DNA from: Rhynchosporium graminicola
Taxonomy: Eukaryota; Ascomycota; Leotiomycetes; Helotiales; Ploettnerulaceae
NCBI GenBank assembly: GCA_900074885.1
Contig: FJUW01000003.1
Coordinates: 1,040,196-1,104,195 of the forward strand
DNA: 64,000 nucleotides
Direction of reading: 5' to 3'
Position numbers and translations under genes: made by a program
The notes under the pieces: model-generated
The model's input: the letters and a program-made list of their open reading frames with translations, nothing else
What the model was told of the DNA's origin: nothing
The model's database searches: none
In this document: positions 22,307 to 41,056 of the stretch, piece by piece
Layout: every line of letters begins with the position of its first letter
How positions within the stretch are numbered: the stretch's first letter is position 1

Positions 22307-24674
22307 GATAGCACATCTGGGACATTGATCCGATATCGAGAAGCTCTACCTTTATCAACAAAGAGCTTCTTTCTTCCAACAGCGTCCTCGTATTCTTTAA
22401 CTAGACCGTTCCCACAACCAGACAACCATTAAATTGCAAGATGCTGGTATTGAGTTCTATTCCGTAGCGGCATGTACTTGATGGGCCCGATTTCATTGGC
22501 GCGTGCGATATGCAACAACCGATTTCAAAGACCATTGAAAGCTCCGTAAACTACTGAACGTCAATAATGTGAGTGTTACAAGTGATACTCAGCATCTTAA
22601 AGAGAGGATGACTTCGCAGTCGAAAAACCTGATACCCTAGGTAGTTAGCTCGCATTTTGCGGAATCATGCCACGAACATATTTTCATATCCTTTCAGGTT
22701 TCCTACATCTACTAGGACCAACCGATTGTCAGTCGAATAAGTCCTCAGAACTCTCTCAACCAAGTGGAATTGTTCATACTTTAGAGGTCGTCCATCTTTA
22801 CCTTCCATGAGGATGTGCCTTTACACCGATCGGTACTACGTGGCAGACCAAATTAAATAGACTAGATAATACAAATTGTTTTCAATCGAGTCGAAAGGTG
22901 AGCGCAACGATTTCTTTGTTTCCTTTCCCCTACGGCGTGCAACAAAATTACTCGTAACTTTAGTAATTTGATAGGTCAAGTGAAAGGTGAGCTACAGATT
23001 TCTTTATAGCTTTATTTACTTTTCCTTACGACGTGCAACAAAGCTCCTTGACTTAATCATCATCTCGTAGCCGATCGGGAGACCAGGCCCAGAGATAAGC
23101 GGGGAGATCTTATGTTTACTTTCCCTTACGACGTGCAACAACCTCCTTCAACTTAATCTACACCTCGTGGCAGATCTAGAATCTAGCGAGACCGAGACAA
23201 GCGAGTCTGCGGGCTCCTATTTACTTTCCCCGCGACATGCAATAAAAAGATTTTTATTGTGGCTAGGTGTGGCACGGGAGGTAGTAGATCAAGTATGCTA
23301 GACTGGAAGTTGAGCGAGTTCTTTGTTTACTTTCCCCTACGACGTGCAACAAACCTGCTTTCTCAGACTCGAACCTGATAACAGATCTGAAATCTAGCGA
23401 GAATGAAGGAGGTAAGCGAGCGAATAGGTCTCTATTTACTTTCTCTTGCGACATGCAACAAAACCTCCTCACAGCTCCAGAAGTGATGGATCAAGTAAGT
23501 GGAAGGTGAACTACAGATAAGGTTCTGTATCTGTATTTACTTTTACCTATGAAGTGCGACAGAAGATCTCGCAACGCAAGCGCGATCAAATCATCGAACA
23601 ACTAAAGGATGAATAACAACAAAGGTAGGTCCCACCAACGATATTTTACACGAAACAAAATGACATGCTCATGAGAAATTCATCCTGCTGAGAAAATTTC
23701 AGGAGGGAATATGAGAAAAAATGGAAGACGGCTCGATCTATACCTAAACAGAGCCGTTCCTTTGTGGAAGACCTCGTCAATGGAGCGATCTCGAAGAGAA
23801 TCATTAGCTGTTTCCGCTTCTGTTTCTGATGCTATGAAGCTCCCTACCTACCAAACTACAAAAAGCATTCTTATCAAATCAAATGAAAAATCTCGCTCTT
23901 CTCGCACACATCTATCCATCTCTCTCTCTCCTATGAAGCCGTCTGATTATGTACTTTCGTGCGTTGAGTTGTGGCTTTGAGTTCTAGCAGAATACAGCTC
24001 TTGTTGATTTATCATCAGCAGATCACGAACATAGAATTACACATCCTTTTCGTTCCCTTGGAATTTTCCTTGGTGAGGTCGAAAACCATCACATCAAATC
24101 ACGTTCCAAGGACTCGATTCGCTTTCAGCTACTTACACTACAGTACGAACAGGTCAAGTCAAACCAAGTCAAAAATGGGAAAGCGAGCCACCCATCTCCA
24201 AGCATTTCATCATAGAATAAGACGTGTTTTGGGGTAACGGAGGGGGGGTTGATGCCTCCTCGGCAGATCAATCCATTCTTTTCAGAATTTATAGGAAGAA
24301 AAAGTTGGTAGAGTTGCTGCGCCAGCTTCTTTTCGTGCAGGATTTTGTGAGTGAGTGAGGGTACGGGCCGAGGCCAGAAGTCAATTTGATGGCTTGGTGG
24401 GGTTGGATATGTCAGAACTGCAGGTACCCGGCTCGGGAAGGAAGTGGGTGTTTTAAGGTGAGTCACTTTGAAGCTGCCGCCGGTAATGATTGAGCATGGA
24501 GGGCACGCATGATACCTAGCGATTTTTCTTTTCGTGATGGTCTGGTATCTTCATTATTGGGTGTTGTATAGGCTGATTGTGCTATGCGGTATAATTACAG
24601 TATCAGCTACGTGGGGCACTATTCTCCTTTTCTACCTCTCCTTGTTTCAATGTGTATGAGGACATAATCGCTCT
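22307..24674. other. Intergenic region containing a degenerate tandem repeat array
   Basis: 2.4 kb between convergent ACC deaminase and SLX1. Its centre is the tandem array described separately. The flanks (22307-22869 and 23581-24674) show no convincing gene. Frames there are short and without domains. Confidence 0.5.
22870..23580 (+). repeat. Degenerate tandem array of about 100-bp units with conserved ACGACGTGCAACA core
   Basis: Seven diverged copies of a unit follow each other with cores at about 22935, 23031, 23131, 23235, 23342, 23451 and 23552, so the spacing is 96-109 bp. The best-kept part is TTTACTTTCCC(C/T)TACG followed by ACGTGCAACAAA. A second conserved block between cores reads roughly CAGATCTxxAATCTAGCGAGA, clear at about 23172 and 23381. 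A third resembles GATCAAGT..xxGGTGAGC (about 22975, 23286, 23487). The end copies are the most diverged (GGCGTGC at the start, GAAGTGCGAC at the end). No open frame spans the array. Confidence 0.8.
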
Positions 24675-26260
24675 TTAGTCAATTACGTCCGCATCGTCCC
24701 AATCGCTATCTTCGATGACAGTTTTCAGTTTCCCGCCTTGGCTCGCTTGATATGATATCGAAATCCCCTTCTGGCTCTGCGAGATTGTACTCGTAACAGA
24801 TCCGGCATCTGAATCTTCTGAGTCGGAAAGAGCGTTCCAAGTATCGCCCATCTCGGCATCTGCTCTTCCCTTGCCTTTTCCCTTACCAATCTCCACTCTC
24901 TCTACAACAAGATCATCATCCACATCTGATTCATCCTCGTCCTCAGCGTCCTCAGAATCCTCCGCAATGGCCTGGGAAGCAGTAGCCTTCTCCTTGCTCT
25001 TCCTAGCCCTCTTGACTTTTAACAACTTTTCCACCACTTTCTGACCTCGCATCCTAAGACTCAACTCCTTCACCACATCTACCCACCTCAACTCCTTTTT
25101 ACAGCTCGGACAGGTGCCCTTGACTGGTAGTATAACGTCCTCTTCGGATGCTTCATCATTCAAGAAGCTTTTACTTAGACATGTGATATGCGTCACAGAT
25201 TTACAGCTGGGTGCAGGGCAGATAGCGTAAATCCCTGCATCGTGTTCGAGTGTGGAGTGACAGATGGCGCAGGATCCTTCAAGTTCGAAATCGAGTATGC
25301 TTTTAGCTTTTTCGAGATGAGGTTTAGTAGTCTCGTAGGCGATTGGCAGGGCATCGATGCCGTGATCTGATTTCTGTTTCTTGGAAGGCGGACTTGCTTC
25401 GATATCGGAAGCAGTTAAGAATTCTGGCTGTGCGCTTAATTTTGGTTTTGACTTTGATTGTGACTTCGCAGGCGACTTTGATGCTGCTTCTGCTTCTGTA
25501 GGAGGAGGCGGGAAATCGAGGATTATCGCCAGGGTTTCTGGAACGGGTTCCGAGACTGACTTGCACCACTTCATCCATGCTTTGTGGACTTCAGGTGAGA
25601 AGAAATGTAGGGAGAGTGGCCAGCGCGCGAAGGAGGGGACGCGGAGAAGGAGGTGTAAGTTTGAGAGCAGGGAAGCGACACTGTGACGGGGTCGTTTGGG
25701 TTGTCCGGATCTCTTCTTACCGGCGGAGAATTGGATGCGTGAGTCGCTGGGGATATGGGTTGTTACGTGAGGATTCTGCCATGCCCATCTGGATGTGTTA
25801 GATGGAGGTGTGAGGATAGGATAAGACAGGGGGTTGATGGAAGATATGCTTTAGAGAAGTCTAGGGCTTTCTACTTATACTTCCATGATGAAGTTTGAAG
25901 AAAAGGGCATTGATGTCTCGTGACAAGCATCACATGATGTCAACAAGGACTGAAATAGACTTACTCGAATTGTAATGCAGCAATATGACTGGGGAAGCCT
26001 GTGACAATACAAGTCATCTCCCACGGCCGCATACTCGGACGACTCGTCCTAACAGCACCTCCTCTGGCGAGTCCATTATGCTGGCGGATTCGCCTCACTG
26101 ATGTCGCGTGAGTGATGTTGATGCATGCATCTTATCTTGAGAAGCAAGAAACAAACTTACCTGGATTCGGGGTTGAGCCTATGTAGACATTCGCTCCACG
26201 AATGGTTGAACGTAGAAGATAACAACAATAGAATGCAGGTATGGGACGGTCGATGCCCAT
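24675..26260 (-). CDS. SLX1: Structure-specific endonuclease subunit Slx1
   Basis: Three minus-strand exons (26260-26161, 26097-25965, 25788-24675) encode 448 residues. The first two exons carry the GIY-YIG nuclease domain: FYCCYLLRS...VYIGSTPNP, then [23 protein letters not shown] and the conserved glutamate in AALQFE, followed by WAWQNPH. The third exon has a linker rich in Ser, Lys and Pro and a RING/PHD-type zinc finger (CAICHS...CPAPSCK..THITCL...CPSCKKEL). An acidic, Lys-rich tail follows. Slx1 is the catalytic partner of Slx4 and cuts branched DNA such as Holliday junctions and 5' flaps. The last exon alone lacks the nuclease, so the splicing model is essential. The gene is divergent from the KDM5 gene and convergent with ACC deaminase. 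Confidence 0.92.
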
Positions 26261-33338
<7,078 letters not shown>

Positions 33339-33949
33339 ACGCGATGAATGGTTCTGATGAGATGATGTATCTGGTTGAGTGGAGTTCTGGTTTGGGAATG
33401 GCGTCCCTTAACGGTTATGGCAACGACTGGCGTTCAGAGTATTCGTATAATTGTTTTCTTTGGCTTTTTGCTTGTTTGGGCGCAATTGTTTTTCCCGTTT
33501 CTTGCATTTGTTCAAGTCGCTGACATGGCATACCTATCGACCCTGGTAGGAGTCAGGCTCGATGTGTATATGTACGCTTTCATTGTACTCTCTACATTTG
33601 TATAATGAAGGAACATTGTCCAGTCTGGCTTGGGCTTGAGTTGTATTGTGGTAGAGTTATAAAAAAGTGGGCAGTGTGTGAAAGTAGTGATAGGGTTACA
33701 ATAACATGGCATGGCATGGTAGGAGATGGATCCAGTGGAGGCGATAAGAATAAAGAGCTTCAAAAATTTGGGGGCACTTGTATGAAATTCAATGACTGAT
33801 AAAGCACGGCAGTGGATAGCCAATTGGTGCGAATGCTTGTTTGCTCCACCCCGAAGAGGATAGAGGGCATTTGCCAACTCACAGTATGCATCATTCATGT
33901 ATTCCTAACCTCCTGGTGCTGACCAAAGACCAACAAATAAAAGGGTTCT

Positions 33950-33984
33950 TTTTTTGCTGCACGTCGTATGCGAAAGTAAATAAG
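33950..33984 (-). repeat. Isolated inverted copy of the 23-kb repeat core
   Basis: Read on the minus strand the segment contains TTATTTACTTTCGCATACG then ACGTGCAGCAAAA, matching the array core except for a few positions. It lies about 10 kb from the array, in opposite orientation, within gene-poor sequence. Confidence 0.7.
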
Positions 33985-35261
33985 AGACTTTCTTTGGGCT
34001 CATGTAGGCTACCTCGGCTTATCAGTATTTCGGAGGTTCGATACAGACACGGTTGCTTGGTAGAGCTGAAGCCGCTAGAGATAAGGTTTATTGTATGTCG
34101 CAGGGAAATGTAAAGGGAATTGAGAGATTTGGTTTGAGGTGAGATGTTGGGATTTTGGGATCTTGGTTGAGGGTATGGGGTATTGGATATACTATGTATA
34201 TATGGATTGATTGAAACAGGTGTGGAGTTTGTGGCATGTCGTGATGATGATACAATAGGGAATTGAACAGACTTTTCATTCAGCTTTGTGTGACCTGCTT
34301 CACATGCTTGACATGCTAGCAAGTAACGATGGATTAAACCCAGGACTGGAGAGTGTTGCATGTCGTGGTGCTGGGTAAAAAAAGCGAACAATGCTCTGTT
34401 TGTTTACTACTCGCTTTTAGACAACCCCGGAAGGAACATCGGTCGGTTGAATATTGTATCAAGATATCAATTACACCGCTGGTTAAAATGAGTACCATTA
34501 GCTCCTGCGCCTCTAGTTCTTCTGTACTGGTCATGAAATGCCTTCTCCCTATCGATGTCGTCGCCAGTTTCGGCATGACGAAATTACCTAGCACTCAGGC
34601 AGGCAAAATCTGTCTGGGTGCAGGGCTCGTGATTGTCGGGGAGACGTTCCGCTTTGATTCTATGGAGACGATGAAAGGCTATCTCTCTGTTTTCACTTCT
34701 CGGTAGTTCGTACTAGGATCTTTGAACTTCGAGTTGTTTATTTATAGAAGGCTTTGGGTGCAGCGCGAATGCAAAAGAGAAACCAGGGGCATAAGAGTTA
34801 AGTGGTGTCCTCCACTTTTTGGTAGGGAATGAGATGATTGTAGATGCATTACGTTTGAAGCTATATCCTATATCTCATCCGCTGTCAATTTCAGGATCTT
34901 GATACTTTATTCCCCTCATAAAGTGGATTTTAGATACTGACTGACGCGCCAACTGAAGTCCTGCAAGCCGATGATACTATCTTAAACATGGGCTCAGGAC
35001 CGTTTTCTGAATCAATGCGGGTCTGTTTTCTTATGAATTTGTTCACTACGATAGGCTAGGAAGGGATGGGGAGTGGTCTCTGTGCTGTTTTTCCTGTATA
35101 TGTCGGACTCACATCAAACCAATGGCTTGTCTTAATAGTGCTATGGGCTTTGCGACCATCGCCGGACCAGAGATCATCATCATGATCGTGCGGTTCAATA
35201 GAAGGCAAATCCAAGGCCGAGGAAGAATCAGCCGACCCACCTTCGGCATTGTGACAGGGGA

Positions 35262-35284
35262 AGGGTTTTGTTGCACGTCGTAAA
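35262..35284 (-). repeat. Second isolated inverted copy of the repeat core
   Basis: On the minus strand it reads TTTACGACGTGCAACAAAAC, identical to array copies over the ACGACGTGCAACAAA part. The upstream TTTACTTTCCC part is poorly kept. Confidence 0.6.
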
Positions 35285-38200
35285 TTTTCAATGTCACGTA
35301 AATATCTGACGACTTTATTAAAGTGACGAGTCTTTATTGTGGATTTCCTAGGGAGGGGTTTATTGAGCGTGATACTACCTTTGACTTATTCGATAGACCT
35401 ATGTTTTATAATGTGGTGCTGTATTTTTTATTATGGTGGCTTAAGGGCGGTAGGGTGGCTAAGGAGAGTGGTGATTGCTTGCTGGAGGATTGCCCTACTC
35501 TCTTGCGCATTGTAGCAGCTGGCAGAAGAGGATCTGTTCAACAGGGGCATTGTTTGGGTATATAATCATGAAAGTGCATCGCATACTTCCAACATCTGCC
35601 TGTCACTCTTCTTCCTGACTGAAATCGGTGGAATGATCGTCGTGGTGATTGACTTGGCTAACGATACTTGCTTGCCAGCCTACTTCAGAGTTCTGCTATC
35701 TCCTACTTCGACCATCCCCAGCTCCTCGTCTATCTGCAATCAATCTCATTAAGCCTCCTCAGCCACCTCTGGACGGCAGCAGCGCGATAATTCTATGTGC
35801 TGTGACAGAGCTAGTCTACTAGTGTGCTAGTCTCTGTTGGTGGAGATGTCGCTTAGCGAGAACGTCGCGAAGTAAATACTATATAATTCGCCCAGCGTGC
35901 CGAGTTTCCCTCTTTCTATTTCGACAGCATCTCCAAAACATCTCGAGTTTGTCCTCCCATGTTGACCCAAAAAATATTTGTAATACTTTGCACTTGAGAT
36001 CATTCGCATCATCTACTTGTCCACCTACTTGACCCTGCATCCAATTGCGCGTCTACTCTACTTCAAGTCGTAAGGTCGTACAGACAATCGAGACGCCGGA
36101 ACCAAAGCACAAGATCGTCAGAGAAGAGACGGGCTTCGGCAATGTTCAGGCTCCGGAGGTGGTTATGAAGGTGGTACGCAAGGAACTCTGCCAGAAGGAG
36201 AGATGCAGGTTGGATAGGGAGGCGAGAGACTTGGCTGCCAGCTAGATTAGCAAAAAGCGTGGTTACGTTTTGGTTCCTTCTTGCAGAGGCTAGACTGAGT
36301 TTGGTTGATCGATTATATATTAATGTATCGAGGCGAGACCTACTTCATAAGTCGTCAGGGCATTTAGTAGAGTTCTGGGATTGTATCAGAGGTAATTAGA
36401 TGTCTTTGATGCTACGTTGCTTCTATTAGCACAAATGAGAAATATACATACGACTCTTCTGCCCATATCGTCAAATGGAAACTCCCAAATTGCATGATTC
36501 TGACCTATGAGAAGACAGCTGCTGGTCTATACCACACAATCTATCCTTATTCTGTGTTACCTGCTTAGTATATACTAGTGTTATGTCTCAACCTGCCTTT
36601 GATTATGATAGGGAGGGCAATAATTTAGGGCGCTGGATATTTAGTCGCTAAGGAGAATATCCTCAGATGTCTTCTTATAAGTGACTTTATGTTCGACAGG
36701 AAATACGCTGAAGTGTCAGTTTTAGATACTTGGCGCATTTATGAGCCCCTCTCCACCAACTCAATAATCGAAGACCTGAAGTCATGTAGTTTAAAAGACT
36801 GATTCCCAGCGAGTATTTTTAGTAGGACTCATGACAAGTACCTTTCCATATTTTAAAATAAGATCCGGAAGTCGAATTTCAGGCCGCGAAGATACCGCGG
36901 TATGTTGTCAGATGTAATAGTCAAAGACATAGAAACATTTAAAGCCTTTCCTAGTCTCACAGGTGCTTAAACTAGTCGTTCTATTCAAGTATTAGCTTGC
37001 CTATGTTCTATTCGAGATTATTACGTGCTGCAATAATATACTGATCTAAAGCCATGAAAAAGTGCAGCGCTTTGACCCCGATAACGAAACAGTGCTAAAC
37101 AAACCTAGATTTCGAAAGACTTCTCTCACAACTACATTCTCGGAACGTGGTTTATTTTGAGCTACTGTATCTCAGTCGCACAAATCACTCATCAAGCCCG
37201 CCTGGACCATTTCTGCGTCGGATATTACTCCTTGCCAAGCCTCGCTTAATTGAAAATGAACAAAATTGGCCTGCGATTCGAGTCTGTTCTTCTACTTGAA
37301 AGGCTGCCCTTTGTGTTTCTGAATTCAAAATCGAAGTGACTTTAATAGCTAGGTACTATTAACCTCGAGATTCTGCAACTTAGACCTAGCTTTTATATAT
37401 ATGTATACCTCTGAAGATCTGTATGTCACCGAATTACTTATCTTTGGCAGAAAGACACGCGGAAGTCTACTTAGTAATTCGTCTCTCCTTCCTACTTATT
37501 TATTCTTACTCGCATACAGCCTTAAGTGTTATAGGTTTCTGTTAAAATAAGAAGATCACGCCTGCCGGAGACGGCCTTTATGATATCTTACTAATAGAGA
37601 TTCAATTACTGATAAAACCACTCTTGTACAACCAGGACTCTAGAGATCTCTGGGTGCACTGATTCAGGACTCGAACAAGAGTGAATTGACTTTAATCAAA
37701 GGGAGCATCGAGTAGGTATTTATCTTTCAGCAGTTCTCAACGTATGTCACAAGGTAAGCGGTAGAGTTCCGGCCTACCCCCTAAGATCAGGTACGAAACC
37801 AACCAATGCCGAATGGAAGTGCCTACCGCAGTACCTGTTTATAACATAATAGTGACTATATATTATGCGTCCTGGCATACGCGTCGGGTAATAATTAGGC
37901 TCCGGGGTACCTTTCTCTTAGGATGACCATACCATGTACCTTTTATAGTCTACTTGTCAATGCTCAAGACAATTTTGGTTCTAGTGAAAAGAAGTGGTCT
38001 ACCCTCCATCCCTACCCGCCAACGCAAATCAATGACCAGCCCCCAGTTATACGACCACAGGGCATTTGCACGATTCATCCAATGCTCCTTCCTTATCATT
38101 CTTCAAGATCTCATGCCACCGCTCCATGGTGCTGATATGTATATCCAACCTTATCAGTCCGATATACCAACATACCTCTTACCATACTTTTCTCCACCCT

Positions 38201-39347
38201 TCAATTTCAGGAGACTCCCTGAAGGTTGCTTTGTGCGCACACCAGACAAATGATAGATGTCGCATTTCAGGGAGACGCTTGCTAAGTATAAGTAACGAAT
38301 CGTGGAAATCTAGAAGTGCATCGGCTGGACGGAAATGAAATGCCTTGCAACGATGCAAACTATCAATTTTTCCGGACTACGCGAATCAGCTTCTACTTGC
38401 ACCAATCGCTTAATAGTAGCAACAATTATTACTTAGCATGCTTACATATAACGATATACAGCTCCTCCTGACAAGCAGGCAGGTCGCGGAAGTTATAAAT
38501 ACACAGCTTCTGCGTGACGAAGTGAGTGCAATATACCCAGCATCGACACTCAACCAGATCGAAAACAGGGGAGCGCTGCTGTAGAGCTAGAGGTTACCAG
38601 ATTAGATTATCATCCAAGAGCATCCTTTAACATTGATCTAGTACTTCGAGTAACATGGATACTGTGGTAATTTTACAGCTTCAAAACCGAGTTGTAATTT
38701 CTCACTGCATTTGCCTGCCTAAGGATGAGTCCTCGTTTTGGCGAAGCTGAAACTCTGTAGTGTTGTCTGATCTCGATTCGGGATGTAGGGAAAGAATTGG
38801 GAAAGAGAAGTTGTGTCTCAAATGCTCTTCGGATCTGTCTGTCAACGTTGATGGTGATGTGTGACACCGAAGTAAATCGTAGCTTAAAGCAAGCCACATT
38901 ACGTGCGTAACACAAGCATAGGAGGAGTTTACGTGATCACGAGGATATAAACAGGAATGTATTGTTTCTCTCTGTGACGCTAAGCCATGCTGACACCCGC
39001 TCGGTGAGAAACATCTCAATAGCAAGTCCAAAATACGCCTACGCAGCCCATACTTCACTGAAGAACAGGAACTCTTTGGGGAAACGGCCAGCCAAGTACG
39101 AATACGCTTCAATCAAACCCCATGTGATGCACGCACCAACCTAGCTTTCAAAGACCAAGAGCGATGTCTGATGGGAAGCTGACCTGAGTGAATTTATCAG
39201 CTCAAGCTTCAAATCGGCCAGCAGGAGATAAAACTTACGACAGTGACCTACTCAGACTCAAGAACCAAGCCAATCCAACCTCCAGCCGCCCCCACCACGC
39301 GAGGTCTGTTACCACTCCACCACATTCCCATCGATCCTCCACGCAGC

Positions 39348-39782
39348 TCACAAACCCAATCCCGAACCATAACTACACAACATACACGCAGCAAGAAAAT
39401 CCGGTGCATCACATCTCGGACAGCGATCCAGATGAGGTCTGGGCTCCTTCTTTCCCCTCGAAACACTTCTACTCTTCATCTTCTTCTCCACCCTTGGCAA
39501 TCTCGTCGGAGATTCCGATAGCATAGACTTTGCCGCAGCAGCTACACTAGGAGCATTGACCGTTGACGTAGGTGTTGAAGGTTTCAGCTTCGAAGGTGTT
39601 GCGGTCGGTGTCTGAGTGACGGTTGCGACTGGTGTTGTTTGTCGGGAGAGGCGAGCTGATCTTCTTGGGGATTGTCGGGGGGAGGGTGCTGGGGAAGCGG
39701 AGCGGCGGGGAGATTTGGGTTTTTTGAGAGCTTCTTGCTCTTTGAGGTTTTGTTCGTAGCTGTCCTGGTTTATTGGATCCAT
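39348..39782 (-). CDS. Small basic protein with C-terminal CxxC-CxxC cluster
   Basis: Single-exon frame of 144 residues starting MDPINQDSYEQNLKEQE. The first half is Ser/Pro/Arg-rich (SPRRSAS, SPRRSARLSR), then Thr/Pro-rich. The C-terminus has RCPRCDAPDFLAACMLCSY, a C-x2-C-x8-C-x2-C pattern that could bind zinc. I do not recognise a family. A start with strong coding-like composition and the cysteine pairs support a real gene. An undetected intron or upstream exon is possible. Overlapping frames on the other strand look like shadows. Confidence 0.5.
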   Translation of the reverse strand: MDPINQDSYEQNLKEQEALKKPKSPRRSASPAPSPRQSPRRSARLSRQTTPVATVTQTPTATPSKLKPSTPTSTVNAPSVAAAAKSMLSESPTRLPRVEKKMKSRSVSRGKKEPRPHLDRCPRCDAPDFLAACMLCSYGSGLGL

Positions 39783-40237
39783 CTTGGAGGAGTTTTGGTG
39801 GTTGGATTTGGGATGATGGGAGTATTGAGAACTGGAACGGAACGGATGTTCTTGTTTATATGGATATGTGGTGTGAGGAGTGAATACTATTAAGAACTGG
39901 ATGTATTTAGTTCATGTCCTTTGCACCAGAGCATACCTGACTCACCTGTCTCTCGGATTGGTAAATGTTGTTGGGTTGAATCTCAGAGAAATTTGAGTCG
40001 GTGAATCAATTTTGATCTGCAGTTGTGGTTTTTATGGAAGTCACGACTACTACCTTTCCGTTCGCACCTGCAGATTCGGGAAACATTTGTTGTTCAATAA
40101 CACCTTTTTGGTGCGTTCATTGTATTTTCATGAAATACACCTAGCATTCAAATAGCTGCCATTGTGACCCCACCCAGCCATGCATCGCAACCAAATATGA
40201 AAGACCAGAACCAGACTCTAGCAAACCAAGAACCCCT
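39783..40237. other. Intergenic
   Basis: About 455 bp between the small zinc-ribbon-like gene's start and the eL13 stop. Nothing recognised. Confidence 0.5.
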
Positions 40238-41056
40238 TTACTTCTTAGCAGCAGCGGCCTCATCAGCCTTCTCCTTTGCCCGCTTATCACGCTTGCCTTG
40301 GTGTCTGTGCTCGGCTCTCGCATCTCTCAACTTTCTGTATGCACCTCCCTCAATTGCTGCTGGCATCTCGCTCTTCTTGATCTCACGGACAGCGACGGCA
40401 GCGTGGACGATTGGTAGACCAAGTCTGACATTGGAAACGGTGTTCTTGACGTCCGAAACCTCCTCCTTGGAAGCATCGCCCTTCTTGTGTTGACCCAATT
40501 TGCGTGGGAAAAGGATCAATCGGGCCTGGTAAGCCTTTAGGCGGGCGACGTTGACGGCGAGGGATTCGGTGGAGAGATTTTGGCGGCGGGAGTCGACAGA
40601 GATACCGATCGTAGGTGCAAGCTTGCGGGGGATTCCAGCTTCCTGTCCAAGTTGTTAGATCCGTTCGGAGGGTAATTCCTTTCGCAGAAATCCTACCTTC
40701 AATTCGGTGAGGGTGAAACCACGTCCAGCTCGTACACGGCGGTTGTACTTGAGAGTTGGGCATCGGACAATCGGTCTCAGCTTGTCAACTGGACGAGGGG
40801 CAACAGCTGCGGCCTTCGAGAGACGAGCATTGCGGCGTCTGAGCTTGCGACCGGGCTATCCAATATATGTTAGGTTCTTCTCTTCGCGCCGTATTGCCAA
40901 AATGTGCGAATCTGATTTACCTGGTCGAAGTGAACTCGGACTCTTCGCTGCCAATCCTTTCGGAAATCTGGGGCGGTATTAGCATGAAATTGAGCGCGAA
41001 AAATAGCAGGACATCGTACGGTTGTGCGGGATCTGTTGGTTGTGCTTGATCGCCAT
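40238..41056 (-). CDS. RPL13: 60S ribosomal protein eL13
   Basis: Four minus-strand exons (41056-41020, 40967-40921, 40855-40697, 40642-40238) encode 215 residues. The N-terminus [19 protein letters not shown], then [19 protein letters not shown], is diagnostic. [20 protein letters not shown], the [16 protein letters not shown] region and an Ala/Lys-rich tail ending AAAAKK follow. It is a basic component of the large ribosomal subunit. Introns of 52, 65 and 54 bp cluster near the 5' end, as is usual in fungal ribosomal-protein genes. The 37-nt first exon was placed because it restores the conserved N-terminus and keeps frame. Confidence 0.95.

Larger units (their letters stand above)
33339..39347. 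other. Gene-poor, AT-rich 6-kb region
   Basis: No convincing gene in 6 kb. The stretch from about 36.3 to 38.7 kb is visibly rich in TA and TAT steps and full of stops, as in old transposon relics altered by repeat-induced mutation. I found no recognisable transposase, reverse transcriptase or long terminal repeat. Two inverted copies of the 23-kb repeat core occur at about 33.95 and 35.27 kb. A 66-codon frame at 36045-36245 has no ATG and no clear splice partner. Confidence 0.5.

Noticed and set aside
24125..24466. 113-codon minus-strand frame between the repeat array and SLX1
   Set aside because: No family likeness, no signal peptide, and composition like flanking non-coding DNA.
36045..36245. 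66-codon charged frame in the gene desert
   Set aside because: It has coding-like composition but no ATG, an in-frame stop just upstream, and no convincing donor/acceptor pair.
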